Assembly: GCF_900168325.1 (NCBI RefSeq)
Contig: NZ_FVZE01000006.1
Span: 1-64,000, forward strand
DNA: 64,000 nt
Source: Novosphingobium mathurense
GTDB lineage: Bacteria; Pseudomonadota; Alphaproteobacteria; Sphingomonadales; Sphingomonadaceae
Direction of reading: 5' to 3'
Of this stretch, positions 6,750 through 16,055 are shown in pieces; position 1 is the first letter of the stretch; every line of letters starts with the position of its first letter. Both the position numbers and the translations under genes were made by a program. Under the pieces are notes generated by a model. It did not search any database, was not told the DNA's origin, and saw only the letters and a list, made by a program, of their open reading frames with translations.

Positions 6750-7813
6750 AGCAGCGCTATCCCTACGTGACCTCGTTCCGCGATCGCCATGGCAAGCGCC
6801 GGTGGCGGTTCCGCAAGAAGGGCTGCCCGGCGCACTATTTCAAGGCGCCTTACGGCACTCGCGAATTCGAACAGGAATATGCCGCCTGCCTCAAGGCGGA
6901 GCCGCTGCCGATCGGCGCAAGCCGGATCAAGCATGGCAGCGTGTCGGACGTCATCGCGCGCTACTACACCGATAATGCCTTCCTCGATCTGAGGGGCACG
7001 ACGCAGGTCGTCTATCGCGGTGTGCTTGAGCGGTTTCGCTCGGCGTTCGGCGATGATCCCATGCAGGAATTCGATGCCGAGCGAATCGCGCGGCTGATGG
7101 TGTCGATGCGCCACAAGCCGCATGCCGCCGCGCGCCTGCGCAAGCTATTGAACCAGCTCTTCATGGTCGCCCGGCGCGCGCGGCTCGTGCCGCCGGGCTT
7201 CGATCCGGTGAAGGACACGCGGGCCCCGAAGGCCGAAAGCGAAGGCTATCACCGCTGGACCGAGGTTGAGCTGGAGGCCTTCGAGGCCAAGCACCCCTTG
7301 GGCACCAAACCGCGCCTGGCGTTCGCCCTGCTGCTCTACGGCGCACAGCGCAGCGGTGACGTGCGCCTGATGACGCACAGGACGATAGAGGACGGCCGCA
7401 TCCGCCTGGCGCAAAGCAAGACCAGCGCTGCCGTCGACGTGCCCGTCGTAGAGCCGCTGGCCAGGGCCATCGCTGCAGGCCCCCTCGGCGGAGAGACGAT
7501 CTTGGAGAACAGCCGGGGCGAACCGTACTCGGCCAAGGCGTTCTACCAGATGATGAAGAAGGCCTGCATCGCAGCCGGCCTGCCGCACTGCTCGCCCCAC
7601 GGCCTCAGAAAGTCCGCCGCCCGCCGCTGCCGCGAGGCCGGTTGTTCCAACGAAGAGGGCATGGCGATCACCGGTCACAAGACCGAACGAGAATACCTCC
7701 GCTACGCCGGCGACTCAGTCCGAGCCGCCCGCGCCGACGCCGCAATGACGAAGGTAATGGCTAACCATCGCAAAAGGTTAGTCACCGACCCCAGCGAAAA
7801 CACCGGGAATTAG
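6746..7813 (+). CDS. int: Tyrosine recombinase / phage integrase
   Basis: The 355-residue product has an Arg/Lys-rich arm-binding N terminus (RDRHGKRRWRFRKKG), a core-binding SAM-like domain, and a catalytic domain. The conserved residues are visible: Arg in LLYGAQRSGDV (about residue 202), HGLR (His-x-x-Arg, about 284-287), GHKT (about 309) and the nucleophilic Tyr in YLRYAG (about 318). It integrates and excises circular DNA at an attachment site. ATG 6746 overlaps the preceding stop; the frame is open further upstream but that part is antisense-like. The gene ends 18 bp from tRNA-Gln, the probable attachment gene. Confidence 0.93.
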   Translation: MKQRYPYVTSFRDRHGKRRWRFRKKGCPAHYFKAPYGTREFEQEYAACLKAEPLPIGASRIKHGSVSDVIARYYTDNAFLDLRGTTQVVYRGVLERFRSAFGDDPMQEFDAERIARLMVSMRHKPHAAARLRKLLNQLFMVARRARLVPPGFDPVKDTRAPKAESEGYHRWTEVELEAFEAKHPLGTKPRLAFALLLYGAQRSGDVRLMTHRTIEDGRIRLAQSKTSAAVDVPVVEPLARAIAAGPLGGETILENSRGEPYSAKAFYQMMKKACIAAGLPHCSPHGLRKSAARRCREAGCSNEEGMAITGHKTEREYLRYAGDSVRAARADAAMTKVMANHRKRLVTDPSENTGN

Positions 7814-7831
7814 CCAAAATGTCAGGAAAAG

Positions 7832-7905
7832 TGGATGCCCCGCGAGGATTCGAACCTCGATAGACGGAATCAGAATCCGTAGTCTTACCATTAGACGACG
7901 GGGCA
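7832..7905 (-). tRNA. tRNA-Gln (anticodon CUG)
   Basis: The minus strand gives a complete cloverleaf. Acceptor TGCCCCG pairs with CGGGGCA, the anticodon stem ACGGA/TCCGT encloses loop TTCTGAT (anticodon CTG), and the T arm carries GGTTCGAATCC. CCA is encoded in the DNA. Its 3' end faces the integrase gene. Confidence 0.96.
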
Positions 7906-7976
7906 ACGAGGGGGCGCCTCTAGCTTGCAGGTCCGGAAGGGTCAAGACCTCAATTCAAGGAAATTTTCGGTCGGGC

Positions 7977-8780
7977 CTATTTGCCGGTGAACTGCGGCGG
8001 GCGCTTTTCGAGGAAAGCATCGATGGCTTCCTCGTAGTCGGCCGTTTCATGGGCGAGCGCCTGCATCGCTGCGGACATTTCCAGTACTTCGTTGAGGCGC
8101 ATGTTCTGTGCATCGGTAAGCAGGCGCTTGGCCAGACGCAGCGATCGGGCCGGGTTTGCCGCGATCTTCCCGGCCAGCGCCATGGCCTCATCCATCAGGG
8201 ATTCATGCGGGACGACGCGCGAAACGAGGCCCATCGCCTTGGCGCTGTGCGCATCGAGCGTCTCGCCGGTGAAAAGCAGTTCGGCGGCATTGGCGAAGCC
8301 GACCGCGCGGGGCAGTGCCCATGCACCGCCATCGCCCGGGATCAGGCCCATCTTGATGAACCCGGCAGAAAATCGCGCCTTTTCCGAAGCAATGCGCATA
8401 TCGCAAAAGCACGCAAGGTCGTTGCCGAGGCCAATGGCGAAGCCGTTGACCGCGGCGATCATCGGGACTTCGCAGTCCTGGAAGGCGCGCGGAATGCGCT
8501 GCACGCCGCGGCGGTAATTGACGCGCGTGGCGGTGGGCGAATCGAGCCGGCCGATGCCCTTGCGGTCCTTCATTGCCTGCAGGTTGCCACCGGCCGAGAA
8601 GGCCTTGCCCGCGCCGGTGAGGATGCCGACGCTGATGTTTTCGTCGGATCCCAGGTCCTCCAGCGCGGCGACGAAATCTGCGCAGTCCTCCAGTTCGCCG
8701 ATCGCATTGAGCCTGTCGGGACGGTTCAAGGTCAGGACGGCAATGCGTCCTTTCTTCTCGATCTTGACGAAATCGCCCAT
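7977..8780 (-). CDS. Enoyl-CoA hydratase/isomerase (crotonase family)
   Basis: The 267-residue product is a standard-length crotonase. It shows the two oxyanion-hole segments (GAGKAFSAGGNLQAM and NGFAIGLGNDLACFCDMRI) and the CoA-binding FSAGFIKMGLIPGDGG segment. It probably acts in fatty-acid or aromatic-acid beta-oxidation; substrate specificity cannot be read from the sequence. ATG 8780 was chosen because AGAGGA precedes it and crotonase homology begins there. It stands alone, separated from the tRNA by 71 bases. Confidence 0.88.
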   Translation of the reverse strand: MGDFVKIEKKGRIAVLTLNRPDRLNAIGELEDCADFVAALEDLGSDENISVGILTGAGKAFSAGGNLQAMKDRKGIGRLDSPTATRVNYRRGVQRIPRAFQDCEVPMIAAVNGFAIGLGNDLACFCDMRIASEKARFSAGFIKMGLIPGDGGAWALPRAVGFANAAELLFTGETLDAHSAKAMGLVSRVVPHESLMDEAMALAGKIAANPARSLRLAKRLLTDAQNMRLNEVLEMSAAMQALAHETADYEEAIDAFLEKRPPQFTGK

Positions 8781-9053
8781 GTTCAATCCTCTGCTCGTCG
8801 AATGCGGCACCCGAGCCCCATCGTCCGGTCGCGATGTTGGCAGAAGCGCGTGCTGCGCGCGATACCCCTTCTCGAAGCGCATCGCCTGTCGGAAGCATCC
8901 CTGGACAGGCCGGTCAGCGTGCCGGAGGCTGGCCCAGATTTGCTCGCGGCGACTGCCTCGGGGAAGCTCTCTTGCCCCTTTGGTTACGGCACGTTAGCAT
9001 TGGCGTCAGGTGCCCGCCGGTTTGGCGGGAAGATATGAACGAGATTTGATACC

Positions 9054-10367
9054 ATGGCGGAGCAAGATCCGCCGGCCGCGAAAGTCAAAGTGTCGGGTCG
9101 CCCGGGAAGGCGGCGAAAGGGACGTAAGGGCAAGTCACGCCCGAAAGTCGCCGGCACGGCCAAGGGGAAGGTGCGCCCACCGAGCGCACGCCAGCCCGAG
9201 GCAGGCGCAGCGCCGCGCGAAGAGAACGACAAGAACGAGCAGGCGTCATTGCGTCGGCAAACGGTGCGGCAGGTTTCCCAAAAGCCTCATCTCCAGCGTG
9301 CGTCCGGTCCCCGACCGGGCGGCGGACGCCAGTCCTATGCCGCCATCGATCTGGGGACGAACAACTGCCGCCTGCTGATCGCCCGTCCTTCGGGCGAGAA
9401 CTTCACCGTGATCGATGCCTTCAGCCGCGTCGTTCGCCTCGGTGAGGGGCTGGCCCAGTCCGGCCGGCTCTCCGACGAGGCGATGGACCGGACTCTGGCG
9501 GCCCTGCGCGTCTGTGCCGACAAGCTCATGCGGCGCAACGTCTATCTCGCGCGTTCGGTCGCCACAGAGGCCTGCCGCCGTGCCGAGAACGGGCCGGAAT
9601 TCATCGAGCGGGTGCGTGAGGAGACCGGCATCGCCCTCGACATCATCAGCGCGCGCGAGGAAGCGCGGCTGGCGGTGCTGGGCTGCCATGTCCTGCTTGA
9701 ATCGGGGCTGGGCCCGGCGATGATCTTTGACATCGGCGGCGGCTCGACCGAGCTTGTCCTGATCGAGAGCACCGGCACCGTGCCGCGCATTCTGGACTGG
9801 CAGAGCGTGCCCTGGGGCGTTGTCTCGCTGAGCGAGAGCTGTGGCCCGGAAGGCACGAGCGAGGCCGATCGGCTCAACCGCTATCGGCATATGCACGGCC
9901 TTGTGGCCGAGAGCTTCGCCGGATTTTCCGAGCGCATCTCGGGCGCGCGCAAGTCGGTTGCGGGTAGCGGAGAACTGCGCCTGCTGGGTACCAGCGGTAC
10001 CGTGACGACGCTGGCGAGCGTGCACCTGCAACTGCCGCAGTACGACCGGCGAATGGTCGATGGCCTGATCGTCCCGGCCGAATCGATGCGCGAGATCAGC
10101 ACGCGCCTTTCGACCATGGCCGTCGAGGATCGCCGCGAGCTCAACTGCATCGGTCGTGAGCGTGCCGATCTCGTCGTTGCGGGCTGCGCCATTCTCGAGG
10201 CTATTCTCGATCTCTGGCCGGCGGCACGCCTGGGCGTCGCCGATCGCGGCATTCGCGAAGGCATCCTGCGCAGCCTGATTGCATCCAATGGTCATGGCGG
10301 CCCCCACGCGGGGCAGGTCATTGCCGCAAGTGAAGGAAACGTACAGCAAGTGGAAACCGGTCGATGA
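9054..10367 (+). CDS. Ppx/GppA family exopolyphosphatase/pppGpp phosphatase with basic tail
   Basis: This 437-residue protein belongs to the ASKHA fold. The phosphate loop is at about residues 96-105 (YAAIDLGTNNCRLLIA), the second glycine-rich motif is IFDIGGGSTELVLI, and catalytic acid residues lie between them. It has the short Ppx form without a C-terminal HD domain. It hydrolyses polyphosphate or pppGpp; which one cannot be decided here. An unusual N-terminal extension of about 93 residues is very basic (RPGRRRKGRKGKSRPK) and probably disordered, suggesting RNA or polyphosphate binding. The stop overlaps the rlmE start (ATGA), so the two are translationally coupled. Confidence 0.87.
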   Translation: MAEQDPPAAKVKVSGRPGRRRKGRKGKSRPKVAGTAKGKVRPPSARQPEAGAAPREENDKNEQASLRRQTVRQVSQKPHLQRASGPRPGGGRQSYAAIDLGTNNCRLLIARPSGENFTVIDAFSRVVRLGEGLAQSGRLSDEAMDRTLAALRVCADKLMRRNVYLARSVATEACRRAENGPEFIERVREETGIALDIISAREEARLAVLGCHVLLESGLGPAMIFDIGGGSTELVLIESTGTVPRILDWQSVPWGVVSLSESCGPEGTSEADRLNRYRHMHGLVAESFAGFSERISGARKSVAGSGELRLLGTSGTVTTLASVHLQLPQYDRRMVDGLIVPAESMREISTRLSTMAVEDRRELNCIGRERADLVVAGCAILEAILDLWPAARLGVADRGIREGILRSLIASNGHGGPHAGQVIAASEGNVQQVETGR

Positions 10368-11023
10368 GCCGTTCGGGACGCGATCCGGGCGAAAAGCTGC
10401 GCACGGCGAAGAAGCGCTCGACGAGTTCGGCACGCTGGCTGCAGCGCCAGATCAACGATCCGTACGTCAAGAAGGCGAAGGCCGACGGCTATCGCAGCCG
10501 TGCGGCCTACAAGCTGATCGAGCTCGACGAGAAGTTCGGCCTGTTCAAGGGGGTGACCCGCGCGGTCGACCTCGGCATCGCGCCGGGCGGATGGAGCCAG
10601 GTGCTGCGGCTCAAGTGCCCCAAGGCCAAGGTCGTGGGCATCGACCTCCTGCCCACCGATCCGATCGAGGGCGTGACGATCTTCCAGATGGACTTCATGG
10701 CCGACGAGGCCCCGGCGGCGCTGGAAGGTGCGCTGGACGGCGCGCCGGAACTGGTCCTGTCCGACATGGCGGCCAACACTGTCGGTCACAAGCAGACCGA
10801 TCACCTGCGCACGATGGGGCTGGTCGAGACGGCAGCCGACTTCGCGATCCAGACGCTGGCGCCCGGGGGCACTTTCGTCGCCAAGGTCCTCGCAGGCGGT
10901 ACCGATACTGAGTTGCTCAACCTGCTCAAGCGCCACTTCACCAGCGTCAAGCATGCCAAGCCGCCGGCAAGCCGCAAGGATTCGTCCGAGTGGTACGTCA
11001 TCGCCAAGGGCTTCAAGGGCTAA
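10364..11023 (+). CDS. rlmE: 23S rRNA 2'-O-ribose U2552 methyltransferase RlmE (RrmJ/FtsJ)
   Basis: This 219-residue SAM-dependent methyltransferase acts on the A-loop of 23S rRNA in the large subunit. The SAM motif VDLGIAPGGWSQV and the catalytic tetrad Lys50, Asp134, Lys174 and Glu209 are all present. The length fits RrmJ plus a short basic N-terminal tail. It overlaps the Ppx/GppA gene by four bases. Confidence 0.96.
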   Translation: MSRSGRDPGEKLRTAKKRSTSSARWLQRQINDPYVKKAKADGYRSRAAYKLIELDEKFGLFKGVTRAVDLGIAPGGWSQVLRLKCPKAKVVGIDLLPTDPIEGVTIFQMDFMADEAPAALEGALDGAPELVLSDMAANTVGHKQTDHLRTMGLVETAADFAIQTLAPGGTFVAKVLAGGTDTELLNLLKRHFTSVKHAKPPASRKDSSEWYVIAKGFKG

Positions 11024-11039
11024 GGCGGCCCCCTCTCGT

Positions 11040-11134
11040 CATCCCCGCGACCGCGGATACCCTGCCGTTCTGCGGGAGCCCGGCAAGGCAGCGAGCCTCC
11101 GGATCAGGTCCGGGGGGCGACGGTTGCGAGGATG
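11040..11134. repeat. Degenerate intergenic inverted repeat
   Basis: The sequence CATCCCCGCGACCG near 11040-11053 recurs inverted near 11121-11134 (CGGTTGCGAGGATG) with two mismatches, and further partial pairing lies between. It resembles degenerate copies of the short palindromic intergenic repeats common in Sphingomonad genomes. It lies in the gap after rlmE and may also act in termination. Confidence 0.35.
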
Positions 11135-11296
11135 AGGGGCAGTCTCACCGCAATCACTGCGAGGCGTGCCCGGTTAGGCGCTGCCGTGTTCGTTAGCTGA
11201 TTTTCCGGAGTCCAAAGACGGAAACGGCCCGAAGGCGACTCGGTGACGCCTGCGGACCGCTTCCTGCCGGCAATGCCGGATTCGTCAAATTTGGGA

Positions 11297-11929
11297 TTAT
11301 TCGGCTGCTGCCGCTTCGCCTTCCGCGGGAGCAGCGGCTTCCGCGCCTTCTGCCGGAGCGGCAGCGGCGTCACCCGCGGCCGGAGCTGCCTCGGCGGCGG
11401 GGGCTGCGGGCAGCGGCAGGTTCGAGCCCTGCGTGTTCAGATAGGCGATGAGGTTCGCGCGGTCTTCCGGCTTGGAAAGGCCCGCGAAGGTCATCTTGGT
11501 GCCCGGCGCGAAGGCCTTGGGGCTCTTCAGCCAGTCGTTGAGCTTGTCGAAGTCCCACTCGCCGCCCACGCTCTTGAGCGCATCGGAGAATGCGAAACCG
11601 CCGACGCCTTTGCCGATGGCTTCGCCTACCACGCCGTGAAGGTTCGGGCCGATGCCGTTGGCACCGCCGGCATTGACCGTGTGGCACGAAGCGCACTTGG
11701 CGAAAGTCGCTTCACCCTTGGCGACATCGGCACTGGCCAGAAGCGTTGCGATCGGCACTTCGCCGCCGCCTTCGCCTTCTTCCTGCACGCCCTCGATGGC
11801 GTATCCCATCGTCTCGGGACGATGCGGTTTGTCAGCCTTGAAATAGTGCGAGCTGATGGTCGTCAGGCCGAGCCCAACGATGCCTGCGAACAGCGTCCAG
11901 CCTGCAATGGTATTGAAACGATCGTCCAT
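11297..11929 (-). CDS. Membrane-anchored cytochrome c (CycM-like)
   Basis: The 210-residue product has an uncleaved N-terminal membrane anchor (about residues 8-26) and a cytochrome c domain with CASCH (Cys79, Cys82, His83) and the distal ligand Met146 in GTKMTFAG. The C-terminal tail is a long low-complexity Ala/Glu/Pro stretch of about 45 residues. Membrane-anchored cytochromes of this type carry electrons between the bc1 complex and cytochrome oxidase in the periplasm. It diverges from prephenate dehydratase. Confidence 0.9.
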   Translation of the reverse strand: MDDRFNTIAGWTLFAGIVGLGLTTISSHYFKADKPHRPETMGYAIEGVQEEGEGGGEVPIATLLASADVAKGEATFAKCASCHTVNAGGANGIGPNLHGVVGEAIGKGVGGFAFSDALKSVGGEWDFDKLNDWLKSPKAFAPGTKMTFAGLSKPEDRANLIAYLNTQGSNLPLPAAPAAEAAPAAGDAAAAPAEGAEAAAPAEGEAAAAE

Positions 11930-12048
11930 TCGAAGTTGCCCCGCCGGTGAATCTAGCCCATTCGGTTGCGCTGCGCTCTAGTGGCGGGCGTTGCTTAGTG
12001 CAAGAGCCATTGCGGATATCGCAGTTGCAGCCTAATCGCGCAGGCACC

Positions 12049-12942
12049 ATGCATTCCTATCCCAAACCCGCCCTCGCCCTCGTGGCAGAGATGGAAGCCG
12101 CAGCGGCTTCGGACCCTTCGCGCGCCATGGCCCTGCAGGGCGCACCGGGCTGCAACGGACATCGTGCCGCCCTCGAATTCGACCCCGATTGCCTGCCGCT
12201 GCCCTGCTTTTCCTTCGAGGATGCGCTCGATGCGGTGAAGGAAGGAAAGGCCGAGCGGGCGATCATCCCGATCGAGAATTCGCAGCACGGGCGCGTCGCG
12301 GATATCCACTTCCTGCTGCCGGAAAGCGGGCTTTCTATCGTCGGCGAGTACTTCATGCCGATCCATCATGCGCTGATGGCGCTGGGCGACGGGCCCTTCA
12401 AGGCGGCCTACAGCCACCCGCAGGCGCTTGGGCAGTCGCGGCATTACCTGCGCGAGCGCGGGATCGTGCCGATGTCCTATGCCGATACGGCCGGTGCGGC
12501 CGCCTTCGTGCGCGAGCAGGGCGATGTGACCGCTTGCGCCGTGGCGCCCAAGCTGGCCGCCGAGCTCTATGGCCTCAAGATCATCGAGCAGAACGTCGAG
12601 GACGCTGAGGACAACACCACGCGATTCGTCGTGCTGGCGAAGGAACCGCTCGATCCGTTCTACCTCCAGGGCGAAACGGCGATGACGACCTTCATCTTCG
12701 AGGTGAAGAACATTCCTGCCGCGCTCTACAAGGCGCTGGGCGGCTTCGCCACGAACGGCGTCAACATGACCAAGCTGGAAAGCTACCAGATCGGGGCAAG
12801 CTTCGCCGCCACCACGTTCTATGCGGACATCGAAGGCGTACCGGGCGATCCGCGCGTCGACATGGCACTGCAGGAACTCGCCTTCCACTGCAAGTACGTG
12901 CGCCCGCTCGGCAGCTACCGGCAGGCCCGCGCGCGCGGCTGA
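12049..12942 (+). CDS. pheA: Prephenate dehydratase
   Basis: The 297-residue enzyme converts prephenate to phenylpyruvate in phenylalanine synthesis. The catalytic domain carries IIPIENSQHGRV (about 72-83) and the TRF motif (residues 191-193). A C-terminal ACT domain (about 207-290, with LESYQIG) is expected to bind phenylalanine for feedback inhibition. The monofunctional form has no chorismate mutase domain. ATG 12049 was taken because the longer frame from 11947 overlaps the divergent promoter region of the cytochrome gene. Confidence 0.94.
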   Translation: MHSYPKPALALVAEMEAAAASDPSRAMALQGAPGCNGHRAALEFDPDCLPLPCFSFEDALDAVKEGKAERAIIPIENSQHGRVADIHFLLPESGLSIVGEYFMPIHHALMALGDGPFKAAYSHPQALGQSRHYLRERGIVPMSYADTAGAAAFVREQGDVTACAVAPKLAAELYGLKIIEQNVEDAEDNTTRFVVLAKEPLDPFYLQGETAMTTFIFEVKNIPAALYKALGGFATNGVNMTKLESYQIGASFAATTFYADIEGVPGDPRVDMALQELAFHCKYVRPLGSYRQARARG

Positions 12943-13014
12943 TCCTGCGCCGGTTGCGCCTGCGGCCAGTCGGATCGCGGTGCGGACTGAAAAATCGGGA
13001 ATTTTCAGGTCCGC

Positions 13015-13746
13015 TTGCAGCATTATCACGAGGGCTACCGCTTGCGCGGCAGGGCGGCCCATGCCAATCAGGCCGACGTGACGGTTGGTGGGCCTCAGAT
13101 TGCCGGTGCGGCCGCTGCCCGGGACGCCGCGAGCGACTGGGAGGCCGTGCGCGCCGCGTCCGACATCCAGTTCGCGCCGCTTCCCCCGATGCAGCAACCT
13201 CCCGTTTCCGAAGTGCCGGGCTGGCTGCGCGCCCTTTCCAGGCTGATGGAAGCCATTTTTGAACCCATCGGGCGCCTGCTGGGCATGTCCTGGCCGGTGT
13301 TCCAGTACGTCCTGATTGCACTGGCGGCGGCGATGGCGCTGTTGCTGCTCTGGCGGATTTTCGGTCCGGCCATGGCGGCCTGGCGCAATCGGCGCGGGCA
13401 GGAGGACGAAGCGGTCTGGGCGCCGAGCAGGGCCGAGGCGACTGCCCTGCTCGAGGATGCCGACCGGCTCGCCGCGCAAGGGCGCTTCGGTGAAGCCGCG
13501 CACCTCCTGCTCCAGCGCAGCGTCCACCAGATCAACCAGGCCCGGCCCGACTGGCTGATCCCGGCCAGCACCGCGCGCGAGATTTCCGTCCTGCCGATGT
13601 TGCCCGAGAGCGGTCGCCGCGCCTTCGCGACCATTGCCGACCGGGTGGAGCGCAGTCTGTTCGCGCTTCGCGACCTCGATGCGCAGGACTGGACGGCAGC
13701 CCGCGCCGCCTATGCCGATTTCGCCCGGCTGGAGCTGCGCGCATGA
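13015..13746 (+). CDS. DUF4129 domain protein, first gene of MoxR cluster
   Basis: The 243-residue product has one transmembrane helix (about residues 100-120) and a C-terminal DUF4129-like helical domain (from about 145; LLLQRSVHQINQARPDWL). The cluster encodes a MoxR-ATPase/DUF58 system thought to insert or mature periplasmic or membrane complexes. The start is uncertain: TTG 13015 is the first start after an in-frame stop at 12988-12990, and GTG 13078 (AGG nearby) is an alternative giving 222 residues. The stop overlaps the next gene by four bases. Confidence 0.8.
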   Translation: MQHYHEGYRLRGRAAHANQADVTVGGPQIAGAAAARDAASDWEAVRAASDIQFAPLPPMQQPPVSEVPGWLRALSRLMEAIFEPIGRLLGMSWPVFQYVLIALAAAMALLLLWRIFGPAMAAWRNRRGQEDEAVWAPSRAEATALLEDADRLAAQGRFGEAAHLLLQRSVHQINQARPDWLIPASTAREISVLPMLPESGRRAFATIADRVERSLFALRDLDAQDWTAARAAYADFARLELRA

Positions 13747-15076
13747 GCGGGGTCGCATTCGGTACGGGCCCGGTGGCCGGCACTGCCATACCCGTTGGCG
13801 CCAATCCGTTTTCCCGCCGCGCCGTCGTGGGCATCGTGCTCATCGGCTCGGCCCTGTTCATCGCGCTGCTGTGGATGATCGGGACCGGCAACGGCATGGG
13901 CACCGGCAACGACGGGCAGGCCCATGCGGCGGGCAAGGGCCTGAATGGCTATGCGGCCGTGGCCGACTTCCTCGACCGGCGTGGGTTTGCCGTGCGCAAG
14001 GTGAAGAACGAGGGCGCGCTTGCGAAGAAGGGGCTGCTGGTCCTGACCCCGCCGGCATTTGCCGAGGGTGAGGAGATCGACCGCATCGTCAGTGCCCGTC
14101 GCTACATCGGGCCGACGCTGGTGATCACGCCCAAGTGGATGGCAGGCCCCGTGGATCGCCAGCAGAAGGGCGCCCGGCGCGGCTGGGTTCGGATCATGGG
14201 AGCCTCGGGCCCCAATTGGCAGGGCTTTCTCGACGATGTCGGCGTCACCCTGTCGCCGATGGGCAAGGCCGGCGCGCCCGCGCGCTGGCATGGCATGGGC
14301 CTCGGCGGCGTGCTGCCCGAAGGCAAGCAGGTGCTTTCCGGGCAGGGTGAGCGGCTGGTCCCGCTGGTGGAAGGGCAGGATGGCCGGATCCTCGCGGCCA
14401 TGCTCGACGACGGCGGCTACTATCCGGAGCTGGAAGACCACGCGCTTGCGCCGATGAAGACCGAGGTGGAGGACGACGACCTCTATCCGCTGGTGCTGGT
14501 GTTCGAACCGGACCTGCTCGACAATTACGGCATGGCGCGCCTGGAAAATGCGCGCCTTGCCGAGGCGCTGGTCCGGGCCGGCGGGATTTCGCCGGGCGAT
14601 CCGGTGATCTTCGACATGACGCTCAATGGCTTTGGCCAGTCGCGCAACCTGCTCACGCTCGCTTTCACGCCGCCGTTTCTTGCCGCCACCCTGTGCCTGC
14701 TGCTGGCCGCGACCATGATCGGCTGGCGCGCCTTCCTGCGCTTCGGGCCGCCAGCGAGCACGGAGCGGGCGATCGCTTTCGGCAAGCGGGCCCTCGTCAG
14801 CAATTCTGCCGGCCTTGTGCGCCGCGCCCGGCGCCTGCACCTGCTCGGCGGCCCCTATGCCGACCGTATCCGCGAGCGTCTCGTGCGTGGGCTTGGCCTG
14901 CCGCGCTACCTCGATACCGTTCACGCCGAAGAGGCCATCGACCGCGCCCTTGCCGCGCGCGATCCCGAGGCCGAACCCTTTTCCGTTCTTGCCGCGCGCC
15001 TCAAGCGGGCGCGCAAGGCCCATGACCTCCTGAAAGCCGCGCGCGAACTCCATGCGCTCGAAAGGAAGCTGATCCG

Positions 15077-15080
<4 letters not shown>
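13743..15080 (+). CDS. DUF4350 domain membrane protein
   Basis: The 445-residue product has an N-terminal transmembrane helix (about 28-47), a periplasmic/GATase-like DUF4350 region that begins [21 protein letters not shown], and a second helix (about 310-328) followed by a cytoplasmic helical tail. DUF4350 proteins accompany DUF4129 and MoxR genes. ATGA overlaps at both ends imply one polycistronic message. Confidence 0.85.
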
Positions 15081-16051
<971 letters not shown>

Positions 16052-16055
16052 ACCG

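Larger units (their letters stand above)
1..7831. mobile_element. tRNA-proximal part of an integrative element (tRNA-Gln site)
   Basis: A tyrosine recombinase gene ends 18 bp from the CCA end of a tRNA-Gln gene. The other genes here are phage-type regulators, tiny overlapping ORFs and accessory genes with lower GC than the housekeeping genes to the right. tRNA 3' ends are common attachment sites, and the recombinase lies on the side where insertion would restore the tRNA. I see no second copy of the tRNA 3' end between 1 and 7800, so the far end is probably outside the window. No capsid, tail or terminase genes are visible, so this is a degenerate prophage, phage satellite or genomic island. 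The extent to position 1 is inferred. Confidence 0.55.

Noticed and set aside
1..7831. CRISPR array or second copy of the tRNA-Gln 3' end
   Set aside because: No regularly spaced repeats, and no copy of the tRNA T-arm/acceptor sequence was found to the left of the integrase.
11995..13758. A 587-codon minus-strand open frame
   Set aside because: It is antisense to pheA and the DUF4129 gene, which have clear motifs; the frame has no recognisable domain.
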